DNA of 64,000 bases from Strigamia acuminata (lineage: Eukaryota; Arthropoda; Chilopoda; Geophilomorpha; Linotaeniidae). Below are positions 47,560 to 57,870 of the stretch, in pieces (the stretch's first letter is position 1; each line of letters starts with the position of its first letter). The notes below the pieces were generated by a model, which searched no databases, was not told where the DNA came from, and saw only the letters and a program-made list of their open reading frames with translations. A program made the position numbers and the translations under genes. The DNA is taken from positions 1 to 64,000 of the forward strand of contig CASHSZ010000007.1 in assembly GCA_949358305.1 (NCBI GenBank), given 5' to 3'.

Positions 47560-48489
47560 TCAAACCATGCGATGAGATAAAGCATTAATTTTTTATTCAG
47601 ACGAATAGAAATATTAAAAAATCTACTAAATCCTATCTTTGGGCGCCATTCTGTGGTGATCGTCCATATTTTCACTTTTTTTGTTGAATTTACATCATTC
47701 AATGTCGTAACGCGGCTTTTAGAGACTATAATTTAGCCACTTTTTACTTTCAGCCTAGTCATTCCTTTTATTGCCCCAATCATCAGAATTTTAACAGAAA
47801 TAAATAAAAAACACTGGAATTGTACAACTGGATATTAATTTTATTACATAAAAAAGGGAGACGCTTAAATTCACTTGTTTGAATCCATAATAAAACTTGA
47901 CTGTAGTTCAAATTTTATACTACAAAAAATCGTATAAATCTTACATAAATGACAAACCTGTGTATAAATAAGTACCATAAAAGAATTTTCGTAACAGATA
48001 ATAACGGTCTAGGTCTGTAAATAAAAAATCTTTTATGAGCATATCCAAGTCAAAACCTCAAAAAAACAAAACGATGTTGAAAAATTAGTATTCTTTTTGT
48101 TAGTTACAATTCGTAATTCCTTCAAATTTGTTTAAATCAAAAAGCTTTCTAAAATCCTTCAAACATGTATAGTATATTTTCCCCTTCGAATTTCCTAAAA
48201 CTTAATTCTTATGTGAAAAATAATGATGAGAAAAAAAAAATTATAACAACAACATTCTAAAAGACCATACGGAAAACTTTCAATTGAAATTATTAAATTT
48301 AAAAATTAGTTTTTGTTATTCACTGCTCCAATTACCAATTTAACAAAAGTAATAATTAAATGTTCGGTAAGTGGAAATCTCTCTTTCTGTCGGTGTTTCT
48401 GTCCACTGTGCACCGGTCGGCGGAGTCTGTTGATTGGTTAAACGACCGCGCTCCATCGCAGACGGCAAATCGAACGTCCCTGAATCATC
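47560..48489. other. AT-rich flank of the Copia insertion
   Basis: No gene supported. A GC-richer patch at 48365-48489 continues on the other side of the Copia element (54980-55130), so the element split one pre-existing segment. The 63-codon frame here is broken by the LTR. Confidence 0.5.
48485..48489. other. Target-site duplication TCATC (5')
   Basis: TCATC directly precedes the 5' LTR and is repeated at 54975-54979 directly after the 3' LTR. Confidence 0.9.
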
Positions 48490-49046
48490 TGTTGGACTTT
48501 AGAACCACTTTTGAGTTATTTAAATCATTTTTCGATGTGAAATGGCTTTGAAACGTTTATTTTATCATTTATCGGTAATTGTTTCCATTTTCCTGGGTTA
48601 TTCAGTGTTTATTTAGTGTTTTCATGCTTGTTTGTCAGGAGAATGCATGATACCGGGTTAAATGTACTCAATACATTAGGTTTCATGCATCCTCTATCTT
48701 GTTCTTATGTTTTTCATTATTATTGTTTATAATATCGGCCACCAGATGTCTCTGACACATTACAAATGGCCGCTCACACGGGTAGTGTGTTTCCTTGTGT
48801 TTGTCCAGTGATTCTGGACCCATTATGTAAGTTTTCTCTTAATAAATGTTATATTTTTGGTTAACTATTGTATTTAGTTCGGCACTACACGTTTCTATAA
48901 GTGTAGTGCACGCGAATTTGATCGTAAGTCCGCTCAAACTCGCGTACGCGCATCACGCGCATTTGTCCGCACTTAGAAGTGCGTTTGACTCAGTTTTACG
49001 CTTCCTATCGCCTATTTCGGCGATATTTTTGCGCCACACAGCTACA
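48490..49046 (+). repeat. 5' LTR
   Basis: 557 bp, TGTTGGACTT...AGCTACA. An AATAAA polyadenylation signal lies at about 48840, followed by a CACTACACG...TGTAGTG hairpin. Confidence 0.95.
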
Positions 49047-49048
49047 AG

Positions 49049-49060
49049 TGGTAGCAGAGG
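49049..49060 (+). other. Primer-binding site, initiator tRNA-Met
   Basis: TGGTAGCAGAGG begins two bases after the LTR. It is complementary to the 3' end (CCTCTGCTACCA) of animal initiator tRNA-Met. Confidence 0.85.
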
Positions 49061-49983
49061 CCTGGAAAGCCACCAGTGCCTCGTTTTTCCATTAATTTTC
49101 CGTGAATTTCGCGATTTTTCGCGATTTTTGCGGAAATTTTTGTTTTTTTCAGATTTTCGACGATTTCCGGCAGTCAACAACGTCTTTCTGACGTTCACAA
49201 CCCCGGAGTGCGGTCGTAATCGTCGATTTTTGAATTTTTTCAACCTTTTTTTCGTGTTTTTCGAGTTAAAAACACTGTTTTTTTGTGTTTTTCGACTTAA
49301 AAACACTGCTTTTTGTGCATTTATTGTGCAAGATAGCGACAATTGACCTAGGAAAGGTCTTGTTCTTTTTTTTTCCCTCTAATTTTTCGTGAATTTCGCG
49401 ATTTTTCGCGATTTTTGCGGAAATTTCATTTATTTTCAGATTTTTTCGCCGATTTTCATCATTTGTCACGTTCCGACAACGTCTGAGCGACGTTTTCATC
49501 CAGAAACGGGCATAACCCGCTGTCTGCACCCCGGAGTGCGACAGTATCGGCGATTTTCGAGAAGTTTTTCCCGGTTTTCGAAATCGGTCGGCGATCTTTT
49601 GAATAATTCCGCATTTTTTATGCGCGGTGTGCACAGGGACGTCTGTGCATACAGATTCACCAACTTCTCCTTCTTTTTATTTCAGATTTCGAATTTATTT
49701 GTTAATTTTAAGTTTTTGGAGTGGGTCCCGATTAGTATCGGCACAGCCCTTCGGACATTCCGTCCAAGCTGTGCTTGTATTCTTAGACAAGGCTGAGCCC
49801 TGCGCCACCTAACATTCCCGCGGCCCCAGGTGGTCATAAAGGACGTTAGGGGGACACTTGTCTAAGGTTCTTAGCCAATTTTAGCATTGGCTCCCCGTCG
49901 AGGTTTTTCCGCTTCTAACAACGTTTAGTGAAGTGCTTCGAGTGAAAAGTGCTCCGATTACGTCTTTAGTGCCTCGAGTGTTT
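49061..49983 (+). other. Retrotransposon leader, no gag capsid found
   Basis: T-rich leader with repeated GTGAATTTCGCGATTTTTCGCG-like words (about 49100 and 49390). No frame resembling a Copia capsid domain on the plus strand; frames are short and Phe-rich. Confidence 0.6.
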
Positions 49984-52900
49984 ATGCGTGCTCATTATCG
50001 CCATTATCTCCGATTTTCCTCCGGAAAAATGCAGACAGCAAGAGCCAACTTGAATTGGAATCGGTACACGAAGGAAACATCGGCTTTTGCTATGGACAAT
50101 CGTGGATGCAATCAATCCCGACCTCCTCGTCCGATTTCGAAGGTTCGCTGTTTTAATTGCGGCTTTTTCGGCCATTACGAGAATAAGTGCCCCCGCCCTC
50201 GCAAACAGGGCAAGGAACCGCAACCGGTCGCGTCTCAACAAGGCCGACCCCGCAGTAAGAGCAAACGACGGCAGAATAACAGTTCGCAGCAATCCGGTGG
50301 TCAAAACCGTGATGTTTCTCGTCCCCGAAGGGACGCCGCTTACCTGTTGTCGGCTCCACCGGTGATCGAAGCTCCGGTTGTACATTTTCTCCAGTCCCAC
50401 GAATGGATTGTCGATTGTGGGGCCACCGACCACGTTTCGCACGTCAAAGCGTGGTTTACGAACTTTGTTTCCGTTGTCCCGTTCAACATCGAGTTAGGCC
50501 AGGGCAGTTCGAGGGTCACAGGCAAAGGTGACGTTCCGGTCAAGTCGCTCATCGATGGCTGCGAATGCACCGTATTGCTCCGCGACGTCTTATTCGCACC
50601 TGACTTCGGCGCAAATCTTATCTCGGTTTCTCGGATTGATAAATGCGGACATCACATCCACATTCACAACTCGGAATTGCATACGTATGAAACGGACATC
50701 AAACTAAGTGTTCTTCGGGCGAAACAGAAGTCTGGACTTTATTTCGTGGATGGGCTCATCTCGCCATTCGCCGCTCCGACTAATGTTTCGAGTTTGTCTG
50801 TTTCATCATCACTTCCGACTCCGACACCGACCACTCTAGTGACGAAGGAAGAGGACTTTCCCGCATTGCCCAAGTCTTCCAACAAGACTAAGAAGAAGTC
50901 GGCTGACAATATGACCGATTTCCGCTTGCCCGTCTTCTCCAACACCTTGCTTGTCCCTTCACTTTTCCCTACCAGTCCTGCTCCTATTCCCGGATCCCAA
51001 CCTCAACAGATCCGGATGTATTCCAATGCCCTCACATCTCCTCCCGTTGCCAAGTCAAACGCAGCATTACCTCCCAAACCAGTTAATCCTTCGGTTGCCA
51101 ACGTCGCAGACGCCACGGGATTGTGGCACGGCAGGCTGGGTCACCTGCATACGAAGGCCATGCGGACTTTAGCGGCTAACTCCCAGGTTTATGGGCTTGA
51201 TCCAGCTGCTGTTCGCCAGGAACTTTCCTGCAACACGTGCCGTGTTGCCAAGTCCACGCGTGCTCCACATAAGCCAATTTCCGCGCCTTCAACCACGAAA
51301 CCGCTTGAATTGCTTCACATGGACGTCTGGGGCCCGTCGAGACTGCCTTCCATCGGCGGTGCTAATTTTGCCTTCACCATTATCGATGATGCCACCAGGT
51401 ACGCCTGGCTTTTCCCGATCGCCCGTAAATCCGATGTTTTTGCTACGTTTAAAGACTTTGTTTCCCGCGTTGAACGTATTGCTGATTGCCGGATTAAAAC
51501 AATTCGCACCGACCGTGGAGGAGAATTTATTTCGAGGGATTTTGACCGTTTTCTTGCCGACAAGGGTATTGTTGCTCAACGGACCAATCCCGCATCGCCA
51601 CAGATGAACGGTGTCGCCGAACGCCTGAACCGGACAATGGGCGACTATCTCCGCTCCATCAACTCCGAAACCGGATTTTCGCACACGCTTTGGGCTGAAC
51701 TTGCCGTGACGTTCACATATATCAAAAACCGCAGTCCGCATTCGAAGCTCAACGACGAAATCCCATACATTTTGTGGCGCCAGCGTGCTCTTTCCGTCAG
51801 ACATTTTCGTAAGATTGGTTCCAAGTGCTGGGTACACTTCACCGCACCTGGACGCAACAAACTGGATCCTCGAGCGTGGGAAGGATTTCTCGTTGGCTAC
51901 GCTTCGGGAACTCGAGGGTATCGAGTGTGGAATCCGGCTACGAACACCGTCACCGAATCTGTTCACGTCCAAATCGATGAACGGCAGAACTTTAAGCGCT
52001 CGCCCTTTTATGTTCCAGATCCGGATGACAATGCTCCACCCATGGAGGAGCCTGCTCGTGGCCACACCCCGTCACGTGTCACTTTTCGTGATAACTTTCC
52101 AACTCAGCCTTGGCCTCGTCGACGTCACGATTCGGATAACGACTCTTCTGCTGACAGCAGTGACGAGGATGGTATTGCCAGTCGTGCTTCCTCCGTCGCT
52201 TCGAGTGCTCCGTCTTTCGCTTCATTTGCACCATCTCTTCCTGCAGCTGATGGTCTCATCGCCGCTGCTGACGGCTTAGCTGCTACGACTGATGGCTCTG
52301 TTACCGACGCTGATGGCTCTGTTACCGTCGCTGATGGCTCCGATAATGTTACGACCATTGCAGGACATGGACAATTTACACCGACCGTACGTTCCACCCG
52401 CTTGCCTCATCTACGGCGTTCGATGTCCTACCCATCTCTCCCGGGTCTTGACGACACCGCAGCGATGTCTGAACAGGGTTCAGATTTTGACGAAGACCTT
52501 CTCGACGAAGCGGCTGCCTTGCCTGTCCGACTTCCGGGTACGCCTAATTTGGCGCCTTTACGCGCTCTTCATTGCCCTTGGAGTTTTGTTGGCGGCGTTT
52601 CGCCCTTCAGCGGATGGAGGAGAGAAGAGCATCTCCGGAAAGATCAGGTTCCGGGGAGGATTAAAGTCGACGTTTATTATTATCCGGAGCACGGTGTCCG
52701 CTTGCGGTCGCACACAGATATCGCCGCTTATTGTTTCGCACACCGGATACCGTATGATGAGTCCGTTTTCTTCTTCGGCAATTTAGAACACCACATGCCA
52801 TATGCTCCGCCATCGCCTCCTCGTGTCCACATGTGTTTTCGGGAACCGGCCACATACGCCGAAGCTGTGAAATTGCCCGAAGCACCGAAATGGACCGAAG

Positions 52901-54369
52901 CAATCGACGAGGAACTTTCGACTTTCAAGCAACGAGACGTTTATAAGGAGGTTCCGAGACCCCCTGACAAGACTGTGCTCGGTTGCAAATGGATTTTTAA
53001 GTTCAAAAGTGACATTACCGGAAAGATTACCCGATATCGTGCTCGACTGGTCGCCCAAGGATTTCGGCAGACAATGGGCGTTGACTACGATGAAGTTTTT
53101 AGTCCCGTAGTCAATTTTGTCCTAATCCGTTTCTTCTTTTGTCTGCTGGTTATTCTCCTCGGATGGAGGGACACGCACCTCGACGTGAAATGTGCCTACC
53201 TCTACGGCGACCTTGACCACGAGATTTATATGCGGATTCCCGCTGGTGCCACATGTTCCTCGCCCGACAACGTATGGTTGTTGACCAAGTCGCTTTACGG
53301 TCTTCACCAGTCGGGGCGCATGTGGTACCAGAAACTTAATGAAACATTGACAGAACTTGGATTTCAAAAGTTTCCAGCATGTAATTGTGTGTACGCCTAC
53401 GGACATTCGGCCATTATGCTGGTATACGTCGACGATATTGTTTTATTTTATGCTTCGGAAAACATCAGGGATCGAATACTCAAGCTGATCACGAGTAAAT
53501 TCGACATCGTCGACCTGGGGCCAATCACCAAACTGCTGGGAGTCGAGTTCGAGCGTCGTGACGGGAAAGTCTTTATGACTCAACGCAATTACATTGACAA
53601 ACTCCTCAAAAAGTTTAATGTTTCATCTGACGCGCTCATCAAGGTGCCAGTCACACCTGGGACCACGTTAGTCAAGGGACCGCTCACCGACCTTCCGGAT
53701 TTTCCGTATCGATCACTCGTCGGATCTTTATTGTTCCTGGCTTCACGTACTCGCCCCGACATTTTGTACTCGGTGATCGCATTATCGCAGTACAACAACT
53801 GCTACACCGAGAGCCATATCAAGTGTTTGCTGCAGGTCCTTCGTTACGTCGCGAACACGAGCGAGTACGCCATCGAACTTTCGAAATGCGATTCGAGTCA
53901 ACTGTGGGGTTGCACAGACGCCTCTTGGGCCTCCGACATCGCTACATCGAGATCATTCGGCGGATACATTGTTTACATCGGAAGTGTGCCCATTGGCTGG
54001 AACTGCAAGAAGCAGACCAGCGTCGCTTGCTCCACAATGGAAGCCGAATTTGTGGCACTTGTCGAAATCGTCAAAGAACTCTATTGGCTCGACAGTATTT
54101 ATCAAGTGTTTCCACCTTTACGTCGATTATCGAAACCGATCATATTTTCCGATGCCCTCGCCTCGATTCAGTTCACGAACAACGACATCGAGAACTCGAA
54201 AACGAAACATATTCGAGTGAAGTTTCACTGGCTTCGTGAGTGGCACATTGCCGGATGTTTCGAACTCCGCAAAATTCCGGGTGAGATAAATGTATCCGAC
54301 ATTTTCACCAAGTGGCTCAGTTCAGAGCGTCTTCGAAATTTATTATCTCGGATTTTCGTCTCGAAGTAA
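49984..54369 (+). CDS. Copia polyprotein with methyl-CpG-binding-like domain
   Basis: 1461 residues from the first in-frame ATG; the frame opens at 49933 (numbering here from 49933). A nucleocapsid zinc knuckle CFNCGFFGHYENKC is at 73-86. A protease-like WIVDCGATDH at 158-167 has Cys in place of the usual Ser/Thr after the catalytic Asp. The integrase zinc region is WHGRLGH...CNTC at 398-436. Integrase catalytic residues are D464, D527 and E563. A Ser/Asp-rich linker with ADG(S/L)V repeats spans about 730-805. A domain at about 893-952 matches the methyl-CpG-binding fold. RT spans about 1000-1230 with YVDD at 1165-1168. RNase H has TDASWA at 1328, STMEAEF at 1367 and a KHIRVKFHWLRE motif. The capsid part of gag is missing or extremely short, so packaging may need another element. 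Copies itself through RNA and integrates cDNA. Confidence 0.93.
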   Translation: MRAHYRHYLRFSSGKMQTARANLNWNRYTKETSAFAMDNRGCNQSRPPRPISKVRCFNCGFFGHYENKCPRPRKQGKEPQPVASQQGRPRSKSKRRQNNSSQQSGGQNRDVSRPRRDAAYLLSAPPVIEAPVVHFLQSHEWIVDCGATDHVSHVKAWFTNFVSVVPFNIELGQGSSRVTGKGDVPVKSLIDGCECTVLLRDVLFAPDFGANLISVSRIDKCGHHIHIHNSELHTYETDIKLSVLRAKQKSGLYFVDGLISPFAAPTNVSSLSVSSSLPTPTPTTLVTKEEDFPALPKSSNKTKKKSADNMTDFRLPVFSNTLLVPSLFPTSPAPIPGSQPQQIRMYSNALTSPPVAKSNAALPPKPVNPSVANVADATGLWHGRLGHLHTKAMRTLAANSQVYGLDPAAVRQELSCNTCRVAKSTRAPHKPISAPSTTKPLELLHMDVWGPSRLPSIGGANFAFTIIDDATRYAWLFPIARKSDVFATFKDFVSRVERIADCRIKTIRTDRGGEFISRDFDRFLADKGIVAQRTNPASPQMNGVAERLNRTMGDYLRSINSETGFSHTLWAELAVTFTYIKNRSPHSKLNDEIPYILWRQRALSVRHFRKIGSKCWVHFTAPGRNKLDPRAWEGFLVGYASGTRGYRVWNPATNTVTESVHVQIDERQNFKRSPFYVPDPDDNAPPMEEPARGHTPSRVTFRDNFPTQPWPRRRHDSDNDSSADSSDEDGIASRASSVASSAPSFASFAPSLPAADGLIAAADGLAATTDGSVTDADGSVTVADGSDNVTTIAGHGQFTPTVRSTRLPHLRRSMSYPSLPGLDDTAAMSEQGSDFDEDLLDEAAALPVRLPGTPNLAPLRALHCPWSFVGGVSPFSGWRREEHLRKDQVPGRIKVDVYYYPEHGVRLRSHTDIAAYCFAHRIPYDESVFFFGNLEHHMPYAPPSPPRVHMCFREPATYAEAVKLPEAPKWTEAIDEELSTFKQRDVYKEVPRPPDKTVLGCKWIFKFKSDITGKITRYRARLVAQGFRQTMGVDYDEVFSPVVNFVLIRFFFCLLVILLGWRDTHLDVKCAYLYGDLDHEIYMRIPAGATCSSPDNVWLLTKSLYGLHQSGRMWYQKLNETLTELGFQKFPACNCVYAYGHSAIMLVYVDDIVLFYASENIRDRILKLITSKFDIVDLGPITKLLGVEFERRDGKVFMTQRNYIDKLLKKFNVSSDALIKVPVTPGTTLVKGPLTDLPDFPYRSLVGSLLFLASRTRPDILYSVIALSQYNNCYTESHIKCLLQVLRYVANTSEYAIELSKCDSSQLWGCTDASWASDIATSRSFGGYIVYIGSVPIGWNCKKQTSVACSTMEAEFVALVEIVKELYWLDSIYQVFPPLRRLSKPIIFSDALASIQFTNNDIENSKTKHIRVKFHWLREWHIAGCFELRKIPGEINVSDIFTKWLSSERLRNLLSRIFVSK
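52609..52788 (+). other. Methyl-CpG-binding (MBD/TAM-like) domain in pol
   Basis: Polyprotein residues about 893-952 read GWRREEHLRKDQVPGRIKVD, then VYYYPEHGVRLRSHTDIAAY, then DESVFFFG. This follows the MBD family pattern: P-x-GW-x-R-E-x-x-x-RK, then G-K-x-D-V-YYY-x-P-x-G, then (F/L)RS-x-x-x-(L/I)AxY, then S-F-x-F. The DNA-contacting Arg after GW, the RK pair, the Asp-Val-Tyr strand and the Arg-Ser turn are all present. Position between integrase and RT is unusual for Copia. I infer a targeting or chromatin-tethering role for methylated DNA. Confidence 0.75.
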
Positions 54370-54405
54370 CTTTTTTTCGATTGTTTAGCACCGACATTTT
54401 ACATC

Positions 54406-54415
54406 GAAGGAGGGA
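54406..54415 (+). other. Polypurine tract
   Basis: GAAGGAGGGA just before the 3' LTR, the expected plus-strand primer. Confidence 0.85.
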
Positions 54416-54417
54416 AT

Positions 54418-54974
54418 TGTTGGACTTTAGAACCACTTTTGAGTTATTTAAATCATTTTTCGATGTGAAATGGCTTTGAAACGTTTATTTTATCATTTAT
54501 CGGTAATTGTTTCCATTTTCCTGGGTTATTCAGTGTTTATTTAGTGTTTTCATGCTTGTTTGTCAGGAGAATGCATGATACCGGGTTAAATGTACTCAAT
54601 ACATTAGGTTTCATGCATCCTCTATCTTGTTCTTATGTTTTTCATTATTATTGTTTATAATATCGGCCACCAGATGTCTCTGACACATTACAAATGGCCG
54701 CTCACACGGGTAGTGTGTTTCCTTGTGTTTGTCCAGTGATTCTGGACCCATTATGTAAGTTTTCTCTTAATAAATGTTATATTTTTGGTTAACTATTGTA
54801 TTTAGTTCGGCACTACACGTTTCTATAAGTGTAGTGCACGCGAATTTGATCGTAAGTCCGCTCAAACTCGCGTACGCGCATCACGCGCATTTGTCCGCAC
54901 TTAGAAGTGCGTTTGACTCAGTTTTACGCTTCCTATCGCCTATTTCGGCGATATTTTTGCGCCACACAGCTACA
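54418..54974 (+). repeat. 3' LTR
   Basis: 557 bp; on reading both copies I found no difference from the 5' LTR. Confidence 0.95.
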
Positions 54975-54979
54975 TCATC

Positions 54980-55690
54980 GCCGCCCGCCTAACCGTTCGC
55001 GTTTATTAACCGCTGACGGCAATCGTTTTCGATTCCATGCGTCGATGTGTGCGGCGAGTCTTTGGTGGGCCCGCAACACGTCGAAGCGATACACTTTTTA
55101 TTCGGCTATACGTATGTAATCCGCTAAATTTCTACAGCGTATATGCACGGAAGCAATTATTCGATCACCGGCCAACGTGAAATTCGTGCACAGCAAGAAC
55201 TCCGTCAATCTATTGCTAACAAAAAAAAACAAATCAATCAATGATTTAAATCACTATAAGTAACAAAAACTAAATTAATCAATGAATTAAATCACCTTGT
55301 GTAGTTGAAGCTGGTGTGGCACCCATGTTGGTTTGAGTTGAGAGAGCACTTATAATCGGTCCAAGTCAGCAGAAAATCATGGTTTGGAATGATTACTTGA
55401 TTACTTGATTAGTTGCTTATTTGATGAAATGATTATTCTCAGGATTGGTTGAATCCAATCACATGATACATCAAATAATCAACTAATCAAAGTAATCAAC
55501 TAATCACTCATTTAATGAAACCCTAGTATATATATATGTATATATATGTGTATATATGTGGAAAATATAATTCTAAACGAGCGAATGTGGGTGGATAAAA
55601 CATCCAACACAAGCGAAAATGTGTAGAAATGATTGAAACAAGTAAAAATATGCCGCTCCTAGAAATATGCCGCCTCACTGCCTGCCCTTC
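54980..55690. other. Intergenic
   Basis: Continuation of the GC-richer segment to about 55130, then AT-rich. Inverted TTGATTA/TAATCAA words lie at about 55396-55510 and a (TATA/TG)n tract at 55525-55560. No gene supported. Confidence 0.5.
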
Positions 55691-55709
55691 GCACGAACTC
55701 TGGATGTCT

Positions 55710-56025
55710 TTATTCTGTGTGTGTCTTTAAATGACGTTTCACGTGCGACGAAGTCGTTGAGCAATATTGACACAAATGACACTTGAATGGTCTTTCTCCA
55801 GTGTGTCTTAATAAATGAGCCTGGAGGCTGTTATAATAAGCGGTAGCAAACGTACACAAATGGCACTTATACGGTTTTTCCCCAGTGTGTGTCAACATGT
55901 GTCGTGCCAAGCTTTGGACGATTTTCGTTTTGTATGCACACAAGTTGCAATTGTACTCGGGGGTGTTAGGCCTTTCCATCGTCGTGAACGGTATCCTTGT
56001 GGAAGAAGAAGAAATCAATTGGCAG
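55710..56025 (-). CDS. C2H2 zinc-finger protein, terminal exon
   Basis: Minus-strand exon starting after a strong acceptor (TTTTTTTTTCAG, 56026-56028), with a Met at 55979 and a stop at 55710. From that Met it encodes 89 residues with three classical C2H2 fingers: YNCNLCAYKTKIVQSLARHM, YKCHLCTFATAYYNSLQAHL and FKCHLCQYCSTTSSHVKRHL. They are joined by canonical HTGEKP and HTGERP linkers. This indicates sequence-specific DNA binding in the nucleus. The short CAYKT/CTFAT/CQYCS style resembles insect and crustacean multi-finger proteins. Upstream exons with further fingers may lie beyond about 56.1 kb but are not visible. The frame is intact. Confidence 0.8.
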
Positions 56026-56089
56026 CTGAAAAAAAAATTCATTGATGTAAACCATTGAACAAATATTTCTATTTGAGTAAGCACCATAT

Positions 56090-56850
56090 TTCCGAAACAT
56101 CTTAGATCAAGAACAAATAATATTCTGTTCTATTTCAATGTAAGTTGGAATAAAACATACTGCCATAGTAAAATCAATAAATCGATTAATTTGATCAATT
56201 ACCTGATTGGTTTTTCATGGCATCAGCAAATTTTCTAATCACCCCCATTTTTTAATCTATTGTTACGTGATTTTTGGAATCGATCCAATTCTTAGATGTG
56301 TTGATCAATTATTTATTTATCACAGTTCTGCGTATTGGGTATTGGGTTAGCAGTGTTGACGGATTTTTTTCAAAGTGATTTTTAATAAATTCGGAATTTT
56401 TCTGGGGTTTTATTTTTATTTTTTATAATTTATTTATTTATTTTTTTTTTCACAATATTCAGCAATAGTCGATAAATAAAAGTAAAAAGTAATAAAAATG
56501 TCATTAAACATGTTGAAAACTGAATGTATTGTTAGTTGGTTAGGATTTCACACAAAAAATCAGATAACACAAGGTCTTCTCAATTCATCTTTATCTAATT
56601 TAAGATTTATGAGAAAATCCCAAAGTTCCTCTAGAATTGAGGAAAAAATGTACTTTCAACTCTTAATTTTTGATGTCACTTCACAAAGAAGTTTTTTCTC
56701 AGAAACTAACGGATAGATTATACTATAGGTTATTTAGCTACGTATTTTAAGTTTTTTACTTACCGTGCTGAGTGTGTTCGGTCGGCTTTCGGGTCTGCTT
56801 GTACGACTCGTTGAACCTACTAGTCGAGCGGGAAAAAGTTGGAAGTTGGA
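56090..56850. other. AT-rich, no supported gene
   Basis: A 72-codon plus-strand frame at 56498-56716 (MSLNMLKTECIVSWLGFHTK start) is isolated. It is possible but unsupported. Otherwise low complexity. Confidence 0.4.
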
Positions 56851-56854
56851 GCCT

Positions 56855-57018
56855 TGGTTGGAAGTTGGAGCCTTGGTGCGCGCTATTGAACCACCAAAGG
56901 TCGAAACACGAGAAAAATTGATTTGAATTAAAAAGTTGGAAGTTGGAGCCTTGGTGCGCGCTATTGAACCACCAAAGGTCCACCAAAGGTCGAAACACGA
57001 GAAAAATTGATTTGAATT
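56855..57018. repeat. Two-copy tandem repeat of about 85 bp
   Basis: GGAAGTTGGAGCCTTGGTGC...GAAAAATTGATTTGAATT occurs twice. The second copy has a CCACCAAAGGT micro-duplication, and an extra partial copy starts near 56838. Confidence 0.85.
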
Positions 57019-57118
57019 TTGCTCACTTTTTGTTGTGTATTTTTTGTTTTTTTGAATTATTTTGACAGATGATTCGAAGTTTGGTCCGGAGCTGATGGAC
57101 GATTCACGGGATGATTTT

Positions 57119-57262
57119 TAATATAAGTAATAATCAATTTTTAATATAAAAAATCAATTTTTAATATAAAAAATCAATTTTTAATATAAAAAATCAATTT
57201 TTAATATAAAAAATCAATTTTTAATATAAAAAATCAATTTTTAATATAAATAATCAATTTTT
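57119..57262. repeat. 20-bp AT-rich tandem repeat
   Basis: About seven units of AAAAAATCAATTTTTAATAT. Confidence 0.9.
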
Positions 57263-57689
57263 GATCAAATATAATTAATTTGTGAGGAAAATAATGGATT
57301 TTAAACGGAAATAATCATTTTTTTTGATAAAAATTGTTTTTTATTTTTATTTGATTTTAGATCAATTTTAATCTAATTTTATTTTTACTTTTTCTCTTAT
57401 TTAATTGACTTTTTTTTCGATTTTAACTGATTTTATCATTTTTCTAGACGACCGGATGCGGGCGCGAAAACAAAGAAAATTAAGACCGAGAAAAATTCCT
57501 CATAATCTACGAACGTCTCATAATGCCGAGTAAACCAAACAAAAACAAAATCAAATTTGTAACCAAATGATATTTTACTATTTAGCGCCAAAATCAAACG
57601 TGGTGAACATTCAAAGTTTTAAATTAATTTTAAATTAATTAATATAATTATTTTTTTGTATCTCATCCATGGATTAATTGACACACGAA

Positions 57690-57870
57690 TGCTCCCTCCT
57701 GCATCTCATCAATGATTTGGTAGACCAATGTCAACGCTACACCTAGCAATATCAATTTCACTTGGTAAATTGAGGTGGCATAACTTTTCTCCACTGCTTT
57801 CTCCACGTGCTGAAGAAAGAACACTTGATAATGTTTCTTGACTAGAAGTACAATTTTCTCTCCTAATGAG
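57690..57870 (-). pseudogene. Truncated copy of the 60.2-kb ORF
   Basis: Minus-strand segment matching the C-terminal 55-60 codons of the 60232-60990 ORF: EKIVLLVKKHYQVFFLQHVE, EKSYATSIYQVKLILLGVAL and YQIIDEMQ. Similarity stops at GAGTG (57870), exactly where a sequence starting TGTCACAGTATACTGTGACC begins. Confidence 0.75.

Larger units (their letters stand above)
48490..54974 (+). mobile_element. Ty1/Copia LTR retrotransposon, intact, recent
   Basis: 6485 bp with two 557-bp LTRs that I read as identical, TG...CA ends, a TCATC target duplication, a primer-binding site, a polypurine tract and one long polyprotein frame. Domain order protease-integrase-RT-RNase H is Copia type. The matching LTRs and open frame mean a recent insertion. 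The leader between LTR and polyprotein is about 940 bp and I find no capsid-type gag in it. Confidence 0.96.

Noticed and set aside
48846-49346. 166-codon frame starting inside the 5' LTR as a possible gag
   Set aside because: It crosses the LTR boundary and primer-binding site, is Phe-rich and does not look like a capsid.
50339-54239. Several antisense and alternative frames of 60-258 codons inside the Copia element
   Set aside because: Shadows of the polyprotein; none has motifs, while the sense frame has every expected catalytic residue.
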